Under the pieces are notes generated by a model. The model did no database searches and had not been told where the DNA came from. It worked only from the letters and a program-made list of their open reading frames with translations. Source: Ricinus communis (taxonomy: Eukaryota > Streptophyta > Magnoliopsida > Malpighiales > Euphorbiaceae). Taken from it: 64,000 nucleotides of DNA. Made by a program: the position numbers and the translations under genes. The stretch spans positions 18,790,802 through 18,854,801 of the forward strand of contig NC_063258.1 in the NCBI RefSeq assembly GCF_019578655.1, in the 5' to 3' direction. Shown here one piece after another: positions 24,790 to 37,900 of the stretch; the stretch's first letter is position 1; every line of letters starts with the position of its first letter.

Positions 24790-27700
24790 CATTAAAAGGG
24801 GTATATCTTTCAACATGAGAAAACAACCCCGTAAGAGGGGTATATCATTCAACATGAGAAAACAACCCGATAAAAGTGGTATATTTGTCAATATTATAAA
24901 ACAACCCCCTAAGTGGGATATATCTTTCAACATGAGAAAGCAACCCCAAAAAAGTGGTATATTTGTTAATATTAGAAGAAAACCCCCTAAGAGGGATATA
25001 TCTTTCAACATGAGAAAGCAACCCCAAAAAAGTGGTATATTTGTTAATATTAGAAAATAATCCCGTAAGAGGGGTATATTTATTAATATTAGAAAATTAC
25101 CTCGAAAGAGGTGTATATTTAATAATATTAGAAAATAACCCCGTAAGAGGGGTATATCATTCAACATGAGAAAACAACCCCAAAAAAGTGGTACATTTGT
25201 CAATATGAGAGAACAACCCTATAAGAGGAGTATATCTTCCAACATGAGAAAACAACCCCAAAAAAGTGGTATGTTGGTCAATATTCGAAAATAACCCCGT
25301 AAGAGGGGTATATTTGTTAATATTAGAAAACAACCCCCTAAGAGGGATATATCTTTCAACATGAGAAAACAACCCGAAAAAAGTGGTATATTTGTCAACA
25401 TTAGAAAACAATCCCGTAAGAGGGTATATCTTCAACAGGGAAAACAACTCAAAAGTGGTATATTTGTCATTAGAAACAACCTCAGAAAGGTGGTATATTT
25501 GTCAATATTATAAAATAACCTCTAAGAGTGGTATATCTTCAAAATGAGAAAATAATCCCAATAAAGTGGTATATTTGTCAATATGAGAAAACAACTCGTA
25601 AGAGGGGCATATTTTCAACATTGAAGACAACCCAAAAAGTCGATACTTGTCAATAATCGAAAAGAACCCCGTAGAGGGCATATCTTCAACATGAGAAAAC
25701 AACCCCAAAAATCGGTAGATTTGTCAATATTAGAAAACAACCCCGTAAGAGGGGTATATTTGTCAATATTAGAAAACAACCCCGTAAGGGGTATATCTTT
25801 CAACATGAGAAAGCAATTCTAAAAAGTGGTATATTTATCAATAAGAGAAAACAACCCCGTAAGAGGGGTATATCTTCAACATGGGAAACAACCAAAAATG
25901 GTGTATTTGTGAATATTAGAAACAACCCCTAAGAAGGGTATATCTTCAACATGAGAAACAACCGCAAAAAGTGGTATATTTGTTAATTTTAGAAAGTAAC
26001 CCCATTAAAAGGGGTATATCTTTCAACATGAGAAAACAACCCCGTAAGAGGGGTATATCTTGAACATGAGAAACAACCCGATAAAAGTGGTATATTTGTC
26101 AATATGAGAAACAACACCGTAAGAGGAGTATATCTTCAACATGAGAAACAATCCCAAAAAGTGGTATTTTGCCAATATGAGAAAACAACCCCATAGGAGG
26201 GGTATAGTTGTTAATATTAGAAAGTTACCTCAAGAGGTGTATATTTAATATTAGAAAACAACCCCGTAAGAGGGGTATATCATTCAACATGAGAAAACAA
26301 CCGCAAAAGTGGTACATTTGTCAATATGAGATAACAACCCTATAAGAGGAGTATATCTTCCAACATGAGAAAACAACCCCAAAAGTGGTATGTTGGTCAA
26401 TATTCAGAATAACCTCAAGAGGGGTATATTTGTTAATATTAGAAAACAACCCCTAAGAGGGATATATCTTCAACATGAGAAACAACCCAAAAAGTGGTAT
26501 ATTTGTCAACATTAGAAAACAACTCGTAAGAGGGTATATCTTCAAGGGAAACAACCAAAAAGTGGTATATTTGTCAATATTAGAAAACAACCCCGTAAGA
26601 GGGGTATATCGCTCAACATGGGAAAACAGCCCGAAAGGTGGTATATTTGTCAATATTATAAAATAACCTCTAAGAGTGGTATATCTTTCAACATGAGAAA
26701 GCAACCCCAAAAAGTGGTATATTTGTTAATATTAGAAAACAACCGCCTAAGAGGGATATATCTTCAACATGAGAAAGCAACCCCAAAAAGTGGTATATTT
26801 GTCAATACTAGAAAACAACCCCGTAAGAGGGGTATATCTTCACCACGAGAAAACAACCCAAAAAGTGGTATATTTATCAATATGAGAAACAACCACCTAA
26901 GAGGGGTATACTTTTAATATTAGAAACAATCCCTTAAGAGGGTATATCTTCAAAATGAGAAAATAATCCCAATAAAGTGGTATATTTGTCAATATGAGAA
27001 AACAACCCGAAGAGGGCATATTTTCAACATTGAAGACAACCCAAAAAATTCGTATATTTGTCAATAATCGAAACAACCCCGTAAGAGGGGCATATCTTCA
27101 ACATGAGAAAACAACCCCAAAACTGGTAGATTTGTCAATATTAGAAAACAACCCCGTAAGAGGGGTATATCTTCAACATGAGAAGACAACCCGAAAAGTG
27201 GTATGTTTGTCAATATTAAAAATAACCCCGTAAGAGGGGTATATCTTCAACATGGAAACAACCAAAAATGGTATATTTGTGAATATTAGAAACAACCCCT
27301 AAGAAGGGTATATCTTCAACATGAGAAACAACCGCAAAAGTGGTATATTTGTTAATATTACAAAATAACCCCGTAAGAGGGTATATCTTCAACATGAGAA
27401 ACAACCAAAAAGTGGTATATCTTCAACATGAGAAAACAACCCCATAAGAGGGGTATATTTTCAACATGACAAAACAACCCCAAAAAGTGCTCTATTTATC
27501 AATATTAGAAAATAACCCCGAATGGGGTATATCATTCAACATGAGAAAGAACCCCAAAATAGTGGTATTTTGTCAATATGAGATAACAACCCCGTAAGAG
27601 GGGTATATTTGTTAATATTAGAAAATTGCCACGTAAGAGTCGTATATTTGTTAATACTAGAAAACAATCCCGTAAGCGGGTATATCATTCAACATGAGAA

Positions 27701-30700
27701 AACAACCCAAAAAGTGCTTTTTTCAATATGAGAACAACCCCGTAAGAGGAGTATATCATTCAACATGAGAAAACAACCAAAAAGTGGTATATTTGTCAAT
27801 ATTCCCTGTAAGAGGGGTATATCTTCAACATGAGAAAACAACACCAATAAAGTGGTATATTTGTCAATATTTGAAAACAACCCGTAAGAGGGGTACATCA
27901 TTCAACATGAGAAAACAACCCCAAAAAGTGGTAGAATTGTCAATATTAGAAACAACCCCATAAGAGGGAGTATATCTTCAACATGAGAAGACAACTCAAA
28001 AAGTGGTATATTTGTCAATATTAGAAAATAACCCGTAAGAGGAGTATATCTTTAACATGAGAAACAACTCAAAAAGTGGTATATTTGTCAATATGAGAAA
28101 ACAACTTCGTAAGAGGGGTATATCTCTCAACATGAGAAAATAACCCCGTAAGAGGGGTATATCTTCAACATGAGAAAACAACCCCAAAAATGCTATATTT
28201 ATGAATATTAGAAAATAACCTCGGGGTATATCATTCAACATGAGAAAAGAACCCCAAAATAGTGGTATTTTGTCAATATGAGAAAACAACCGATAAGAGG
28301 GGTATATCTTCAACATGAGAAAAGAACCCCATAAAAGTGGTATATTTGTCAATATTAGAAAACAACCCTGTAAGAGGGGATATCTTCAACACGAAACAAC
28401 CAAAAAGTGGTATATTTGTCAATTTGAGAAAACAACCACGTAAGAGGGGTATATTTTTAATATTAGAAAATAATCCCGATAAAGTGGTATATTTGTCAAT
28501 ATGAGAAAACCTAGTAAGGGCATATCTTTCAACATCAAGACAACCCAAAAAGTCGATATCCTCAATAATCGAAACAACCCCGTAAGAGGGGCATATCTTC
28601 AACATGAGAAACAACCCCAAAAAGTGGTAGATTTGTCAATATTAGAAAACAACTCGTAAGAGGTATATCTTCAACATGTGAAAAGAACTAAAAGTGGTAT
28701 ATTTGCCAATATTAGAAAACAACCCGTAAGAGGGGTATATTTGTCAATATTAGAAAACAACCGTAAGTGGGTCTATCTTTCAACATGAGAAAGCAATTCT
28801 AAAAAGTGGTATATTTATCAATAAAAGAAAACAACCCCGTAAGAGGGGTATATCTTTCAACATGAGAAACACCATGAAAAAGTGGTATATTTATTAATAT
28901 GAGAAAACAACCCCGTAAGATAGGTATATCTTCAACATGAGAAAACCACCCCAAAAGAGTGGTATATTTGTCAATATTAGGAAAAACCCCGTAGAGGGGT
29001 ATATCATTTAACATGAGAAAAGAACCCCAAAAAGTGGTAATTTTATCAATATGAGAAAATAACCCCGTAAAGGGGTATATTTGTTAATATTAGAAAACAA
29101 CCTCGTAAGAGGGGTATATCTTCAACATGAGAAAATAACCCGAAAAAGTGGTATATTTGTCAATATGAGAAAACAACCCCGTAAGAGGAGCATATCTTCA
29201 ACATGAGAAACAATCCCAAAAAGTGGTATCTTTGTCAATATGAGAAAACAACACCGACGAGGGGTATATTTGTTAATATTTGAAAATTACCTCTTAAGAG
29301 GTGTATATTTGTTAATATTAGAAACAACTCGTAAGAGGGTATATCTTCAACATGAGAAACAACCCAAAAAGTAGTATATTTGTCAATATGAGTGAACAAC
29401 CCCGTAAGAGGAGTATATCTTCAACATGAGAAAATAACTCCAAAAAGTGAAATATTTGTCAATATTCAAAACAACCTCGTAAGAGGGGTATATTTGTTAA
29501 TATTAGAAAACAACCCCTAAGAGGGTATATCTTCAACATGAGAAAACAACCCGAGATAAGTGGTGTAATTGTCATGATGAGAAAACAACCCCATAAGAGG
29601 AGTATATCTTTAGCATGAGAAAATATCCCCAAAAAGTGGTGTATTTGTCAATATTCAAAACAACTCCGTAAGAGGGGATATCTTCAACATGAGAAAACAA
29701 CCCTAAAAAGTAGTAAATTTGTCATAATAGAAAACAACCCCGTAAGGGAGGAATATATTTCAACATGGGAAAACAACCCCAAAAGTGGCACAATATTAGA
29801 AAACAACCCCGTAAGAGGGGTACATCTTCAACATCGAAACAACACGAAAAAGTGGTATATTTGTCAACATTAGAAAACAACCCCATAAGAGGGGTATATC
29901 TTCAAGAGGAGAAAACAACTCAAAGAGTGGTATATTTGTCAATATTAGAAACAACCCCGTAAGAGGGGTATATCTTTAAACATGAGAAAACAACTCGAAA
30001 GGTGGTATATTTGTCAATATTATAAAACAACCCCTAAGAGGGGTATATCGCTCAACATGAGAAAGCAACCCCAAAAAGTGGTATATTTGTTAATATTAGA
30101 AAAAACCCCTAAGAGGGATATATCTTCAACATGAGAAAGCAACCCCAAAAAGTGGTATATTTGTTAATATTAGAAACAACTCGTAAGAGGGGTATATCTT
30201 CAACACGGAAAACAACCCGAAAAGAGTGGTATATTTGTCAATATGAGAAACAACCATGTAAGAGGGGTATATTTTTAATATTAGAAAACAATCCCGTAAG
30301 AGGGTATATCTTTCAAATGTGAAAACAATCCCAATAAAGTGGTATATTTGTCAATATGAGAAAACAACCTGTAAGAGGCATATTTTCAACATTAGAAGAC
30401 AACCCAAAAGTCGATATATTGGTCAATAATCGAAAACAACCCCGTCAGAGGGCATATCTTTCAACATGAGAAACAACCCCAAAAAGTGGTAGATTTGTCA
30501 ACATTAGAAAACAACCCCGTAGTGGGGTATATATTTCAACTTGAGAAGACAACTAAAAAGTGGTATGTTTGTCAATATTAGGAAATAACCCCGTAAGAGG
30601 GGTATATCTTCAACATGGAAAACAACCAAAAATGGTATATTTGTGAATATTAGAAAACAACCCCTAAGAAGGATATATCTTCAACATGAGAAACAACCGC

Positions 30701-31889
30701 AAAAAGTGGTATATTTGTTAATATTAGAAAGTAACCCCGTAAGAGGGGTATATCTTCAAAATGAGAAAATAACCAAAAAGTGGTATATCATTCAACATGA
30801 GAAAACAAACTTGTAAGAGGGGTATATCTTCAACATGAGAAACAACCTAAAAAGTGTTATATTTGTCAATATGAGAAAACAACCTAAGAGGAGTATATCT
30901 TTCAACATAATAAAACAATCCCAAAAAGTGGTATTTTAATCAATATGAGAAAACAACGCCGTAGAGGGGTATATTTGTTAATATTAGAAAATTACCTCGT
31001 AAGAGGTGTATATTTCTTAATATTAGAAAACAACCCCATAAGAGGGGTATATCTTCAACATGAGAACACAACACCAAAAAGTGGTATACTTGTCAACATG
31101 AGAGAACAACCCTATAAGAGGAGTATATCTTTCAACATGAGAAAACAACCCCAAAAAGTGGTATATTTGTCAATATTCGAAAACAACTCCCGTAAGATGG
31201 GTATATTTGTTAATATTAGAAAACAACCCCTAAGAGGGATATATCTTCAACATGAGAAACAATTCAAGAAAGTGGTATAATTGTCAACATTAGAAAACAA
31301 CTAACGTATGAGGGTATATCTTCAACATGAGAAAACAACTCAAAAAGTGGTATATTTGTCAATATGAGAAACCAACCCCGTAAGAGGAGTATATCTTTCA
31401 ACATGAGAAAACAATCCCAAAATGTGGTATTTTTGTCAATATGAGAATACAACCAGAGACGGTATATTTGTTAATATTAGAATTACCTCGAAGAACAGTA
31501 TATTTGTTAATATTAGAAAAACCCCGTAAGAGGGGTATTTCTTCAACATGAGAAAACAACCCCAAAAAGTGGTATATTTGTCAATATGAGAACAACCCCG
31601 TAAGAGGAGTATATCTTTCAACATGAGAAAACAACCCCAAAAAGTAGTATATTTGTCAATATTCGAAACAACCCTGTAAGAGGGGTATATTTGTTAATAT
31701 TAGAAAAGAACCCCTAAGAGGGATATATTTTCAACATGAGAAAACAACCAAAAAGTGGTATATATGTCAATATGAGAAACCAACCCCGTAAGAGGAGTAT
31801 ATCTTCAACATGAGAAACAATCCCAAAAAGTGGTATTTTGTCAATATGAGAAAACAACCCCGTAGGAGGGGTATATTTGTTAATATTAG

Positions 31890-34800
31890 AAAATAACCCT
31901 GTAAGAGGGGTATATCTTTCAACACGAGAAAACAACCCGAAAAAAGTGGTATATTTATCAATATGAGAAAACAACCACGTAAGAGGGGTATATTTTTAAT
32001 ATTAGAAACAACCTGTAAGAGGGGTATATCTTCAAAATGAGAAACAATCCCAATAAAGTGGTATATTTGTCAATATGAGAAAACAACCCATAAGAGGGGC
32101 ATATTTTTCAATATAAGAAGACAACCCAAAAAGTCGATATTTGTCAATAATCGAAAACAACCCCGTAAGAGGGGTATATCTTTCAACATGAGAAAACAAC
32201 CCCAAAAAAGTGGTATATTTGTCAATATTAGAAAACAATCCCGTAAGAGGGGTATATCTTTCAACATGAGAAAACAACCCGAAAAAAGTGGTATATTTGT
32301 CAATATTAGAAAATAACCCCATAAGAGGAGTATATCTTCAACATGGGAAAACAACCAAAAATGGTATATTTGTGAATATTAGAAACAACCCCTAAAAGGG
32401 TATATCTTCAACATGAGAAACAACCGCAAAAAGTGGTACATCTTTCAACATGGGAAACAACCCAAATAATTGGTATATTTGCCAATATTAGAAAACAACC
32501 CGTAGAGGGGCATATCTTCAACATGAGAAAACAACCACGTAAGAAGGGTATATCTTCAACATGAGAAAGCAACCCCAAAAAGTTCTATATTTTCAATATT
32601 AAAAGTAACCCCGTAAAAGGGGTGTATCACCAACATTAGAAAGGATCCCCAAATAGTGGTATTTTGTCAATATGAGAAAACAACCCCGTAAAAGGGTATA
32701 TTTGTTAATATTAGAAAATTACCCCGTAAGAGGTGTATATTTGTTAATACTAGAAAATAACCCAGTAAGAGGGGTATATCTTCAACATGAGAAACAACTA
32801 GAAAAAGCGGTATATTTGTCAATATGAGAACAACCTCAAGAGGAGTATATCTTTCAACAAGAGTAAACAACCCCAAAAAGTGGTATATTTGCCAATATTC
32901 TCCGTGAAGAGGGGTATATCTTCAACATGAGAAAACAACCCCAATAAAGTGGTATATTTGTCAATATTCAGAACAACCCCGTAAGAGGGGTATATCTTTC
33001 AACATGAGAAAACAACCACAAAAAGTGGTAGATTTGTCAATATTAGAAAACAACCCCGTAAGAGGAGTATATCTTCAACATGAGAAGACAACCCAAAAAG
33101 TGGTATATTTGTCAATATTAGAAAATAACCCCGTAAGAGGGGTATATCTTTAGCATGAGAAAACAACCAAAAAGTGGTATATTTGTCAATATGAGAAAAC
33201 AACCCCGTAAGAGGGGTATATCTCTCAACATGAGAAAACAACCCCGTAAGAGGGGTATATCTTCAACATGAGAAAACAACCCAAAAAATGCTATATTTAA
33301 AATATTAGAAAATAACCCCGTAAAGGGGTATATCATTCAACATGAGAAAAGAACCCCAAAATAGTGGTATTTTGTCGATATGAGAAAACAACCCTGGAGG
33401 GTATATTTGTTAATATTAGAAAATAACCCTGTAGAGGGGTATATCTTTCAACACGAAAACAACTCAAAAAGTGGTATATTTATCAATATGAGAAAACAAC
33501 CACGTAAGAGGGGTATATTTTTAATATTAGAAAACAACCTGTAAGAGGGGTATATCTTTCAAAATGAGAAAACAATCCCAATAAAGTGGTATATTTGTCA
33601 ATATGAGAAAACAACCCCGTAAGAGGGGCATATTTTCAACATAAGAAGACAACCCAAAAAGTCGTATATTTGTCAATAATCGAAACAACTCCGTAAGAGG
33701 GGCATATCTTCAACATGAGAAAACAACCCCAAAAAGTGGTATATTTGTCAATATTAGAAAACAATCCCGTAAGAGGGGTATATCTTCAACATGAGAAGAC
33801 AACCCGAAAAGTGGTATGTTTGTCAATATTAGAAAATAACCCCATAAGAGGAGTATATCTTCAACATGGGAAACAACCAAAAATGGTATATTTGTGAATA
33901 TTAGAAACAACCCCTAAAAGGGTATATCTTTCAACATGAGAAAACAACCGCAAAAGTGGTACATCTTCAACATGGGAAACAACCCAAATAATTGGTATAT
34001 TTGCCAATATTAGAAAACAAACCCGTAAGAGGGGCATATCTTTCAACATGAGAAAACAACCACGTAAGAAGGGTATATCTTTCAACATGAGAAAGCAACC
34101 CCAAAAAGTTCTATATTTTCAATATTAAAAGTAACCCCGTAAAAGGGGTGTATCACCAACATTAGAAAGGATCCCCAAATAGTGGTATTTTTGTCAATAT
34201 GAGAAAACAACCCCGTAAAAGGGGTATATTTGTTAATATTAGAAAATTACCCCGTAAGAGGTGTATATTTGTTAATACTAGAAAATAACCCAGTAAGAGG
34301 GGTATATCTTTCAACATGAGAAAACAACTAGAAAAAAGCGGTATATTTGTCAATATGAGAGAACAACCCTGTAAGAGGAGTATATCTTTCAACAAGAGTA
34401 AACAACCCCAAAAAAGTGGTATATTTGCCAATATTCTCCGTAAGAGGGGTATATCTTTCAACATGAGAAAACAACCCCAATAAAGTGGTATATTTGTCAA
34501 TATTCGAGAACAACCCCGTAAGAGGGGTATATCTTTCAACATGAGAAAACAACCACAAAAAAGTGGTAGATTTGTCAATATTAGAAAACAACCCCGTAAG
34601 AGGAGTATATCTTTCAACATGAGAAGACAACCCAAAAAGTGGTATATTTGTCAATATTAGAAAATAACCCCGTAAGAGGGGTATATCTTTTAGCATGAGA
34701 AAACAACCCGAAAAAGTGGTATATTTGTCAATATGAGAAAACAACCCCGTAAGAGGGGTATATCTCTCAACATGAGAAAACAACCCCGTAAGAGGGGTAT

Positions 34801-34950
34801 ATCTTCAACATGAGAAAACAACCCAAAAAATGCTATATTTAAAAATATTAGAAAATAACCCCGTAAAGGGGTATATCATTCAACATGAGAAAAGAACCCC
34901 AAAATAGTGGTATTTTGTCGACATGAAAACAACCCTGGAGGGGTATATTT
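31890..34950. repeat. About 1.53-kb higher-order repeat, two copies
   Basis: Copy 1 spans roughly 31890-33420 and copy 2 roughly 33421-34950. Paired markers: GGATCCCCAAATAGTGG near 32645 and 34168, CAAATAATTGGTATATTTG near 32463 and 33984, and TGCTATATTTA at 33289 and 34831 (1,542 bp). The interval is close to 39 monomers (1,521 bp). A degenerate relative reappears at about 36290-37000 and at 39300-41520. Confidence 0.75.
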
Positions 34951-34999
34951 GTTAATATTAGAAACCATCTCGTAAGAGGGGCATATCTTTCAACATTAG

Positions 35000-37900
35000 A
35001 AAACAAACCCAAGTAAGTGGTATATTTGTCAATATGACAAAACTCCGTAAGAGGGGTATATTTTCAACATGAGAAAACAACCCCAAAAAGTGGTATATTT
35101 GTCAATATGAGAAAACAACCCCCTAAGAGGGGTATATTTGTCAATATTAGAAAACAACCCCGTAAGATGGGTATATCTTCAACATGAGAAAACAACTCCA
35201 AAAAGGTGTATATCTTCAACATGAGAAAATAACCCAAAAACATGGCACATTTGTCAATATTCAAAACAACCCCGTAATAGGGTATATCTTTCAACATATG
35301 AGAAAACAACCCAAAAGAAGTGGTATATTTGTCTTGTATACCTTCTAACATGAGAAAATAACCCAAAAAGTGAAATTTCGTCATATGAGAAAATAACTGG
35401 GAAAGAGGGGTACATCTTCCAATATGAGAAAACAACCCCAAAAAGTGATATATTTGTAAATATTCAAAACAACCCTGTAAGAGGGTACATCGCTCAAATT
35501 GAGAAAACAACGCCAAAAAGTGCTAGATTTGTCAATATTAGAAAACAACCCCGTAAGAGGGGTATATATTTCAACATGAGAAAACGACCCCAAAAAGTGG
35601 TACATTTGTTAGTATTACAAAACAACCCTCGAAGATGGGTATATCTTTCAACATGAGAAAAGAACCAAAAAGTGGTATATTCAATAATAGAAAACAACCC
35701 CGTAAGAAGGCTATATCTTCAACATGGAAAACAACCCGAAAAAGTGGCATATTTGTCAATATTAGAAAACAACGACCTGGCGGGTATATCTTTCAACATG
35801 CGAAAGCAACCCTAAAAAGTAGTAAATTTTTCAATAATGGAAAATAACCCCATAAGAGAGGTATATATTTCAACATGGGAAAACAACCCCAAAAAGTGGT
35901 ATATTTGTCAACATTCAAAACAAACCCGTAAGAGGGGTATATCTTTTAACAGGGAAAACAACACGAAAAAGTGGTATATTTGTCAACATTAGAAAACAAC
36001 CTGCAGAGGGTATATCTTTTAACAGGGAAACAACCTCGAAAAAGTGGTATATTTGTCAATATTATAAAACAACCACGTAAGAGGGGTATATCTTCAACAT
36101 GGAAAACAACCCGAGAAAGGTGGTATATTTGTCAATATTATAAAACAACTACCTAAGAGGGTATATTTTCAACATGAAAAGCAACCCCAAAAAGTGGTAT
36201 ATTTGTTAATATTAGAAAATAACCCCTAAGAGGGATATATCTTCAACATGAGAAAGCAACCCTAAAAAGTGGTATATTTGTTAATATTATGAAATAACCC
36301 TGTAAGACGGGTATATCTTTCAACACGAGAAAACAACCCAAAAAGTGGTATATTTATCAATATGAGAAAACAACCACGTAAGAGGGGTATATTTTTAATA
36401 TTAGAAAGAAACTCAGAAGAGGGGTATATCTTTCAAAATGAGAAAACAATCCCAATAAAGTGGTATATTTGTCAATATGAGAAAACAACCCCGTAAGAGG
36501 GGCATATTTTCAACATTGAAGACAACCCAAAAAAGTCGTATATTTGTCAATAATCGAAAACAACCCCGTAAGAGGGGCATATCTTCAACATGAGAAAACA
36601 ACCCCAAAAAGTGGTAGATTTGTTAATATTAGAAAACAATCCCGTAAGAGGGTATATCTTTCAACATGAGAAGACAACTGAAAAAGTGGTATGTTTGTCA
36701 ATATTAGAAAAGAACCCCGTAAGAGGAGTATATCTTTCAACATGGGAAAACAACTGAAAAATGGTATTTTTATCAAGATGAGAAAACAACCCTGTAAGAG
36801 GGGTATATCTCTCAACATGAGAAAACAACCCCGTAAGAGGGTATATCTCTCAACATGAGAAAACAACCCCGTAAGAGGGGTATATCTTCAACATGAGAAA
36901 ACAACCCCAAAAAATGCTATATTTAAAATATTAGAAAATAACCCCGTAAAGGGGTATATCATTCGACATGAGAAAAGAACCCCAAAATAGTGGTATTTTT
37001 GTCGACATGAGGAAACAACCTCGTGGAGGGGTATATTTGTTGATATTAGAAAACCATCCCGTAAGAGGGGCATATCTTCAACATGAGAAAACAAACCCAA
37101 GTAAGTGGTGTATTTGTCAATATGACAAATAACTCCGTAAGTGGGGTATATTTTCAACATGAGAAAACAACCCCAAAAAGTGGTATATTTGTCAATATTA
37201 GAAAACAACCCGTAAGATGGGTATATCTTTCAACATGAGAAAACAACTCCAAAAAGGTGTATATCTTCAACATGAGAAAATAACCCCAAAATGTGGCACA
37301 TTTGTCAATATTCAAAAACAACCCCGTAATAGGGTATATCTTTCAACATATGAGAAAACAACCCAAAAGAAGTGGTATATTTGTCTTGTATACCTTCCAA
37401 CATGAGAAAATAACCCAAAAAGTGAAATTTGGCCATATGAGAAAACAACGGCGTAAGAGGGGTACATCTTCCAATATGAGAAAACAACCCTTGAAAACTG
37501 GTATATTATTTAATATGAGAAACAACTAGGAAAGAGGGTTATATTTGTCAATATTAGAAAAAAAACCCCGTAAGAGTGATATATCTTTTAATATGAGAAA
37601 ACAATCCCAAAAGAGTGGTATATTTGTCAAATGAGAACAACCCCGTTAGATTTGGGTGCATCTTTCAACATGAGAAAACAATCCCATAAAAGTGGTACAT
37701 TTGTCAATATTAGAAAACAACCCTGTAAGAGGGTTATATTTTCAACATGGGAAAACAATCCCAAAAAGTGGTTTATTTGTTAATTTGAGAAAACAACCCC
37801 GTAAGAGGGGTATATCTTCAACATGAGAAAACAACCCCAAAAAGTAGTATATTTGTTTGGTACACCTTTCAACATGAGAAAATAACCCTAAAAAGTGGTA

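Larger units (their letters stand above)
12074..35000. repeat. 39-bp satellite array, block B
   Basis: Same A/B alternating satellite, same orientation as block A. Many monomers have lost 1-4 bases (TCTTCAAC for TCTTTCAAC, CTCAAG or CTGCAG for CCCCGTAAG, fewer As in the A run). In perfectly phased islands these losses are absent, most clearly at about 20420-22440 and 24740-25425, with smaller ones near 15130-15290, 32160-32330 and 34170-34780. A 2.6-kb higher-order repeat fills about 17-25 kb and a 1.5-kb one about 31.9-34.95 kb. No gene is supported anywhere in it. Confidence 0.96.
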
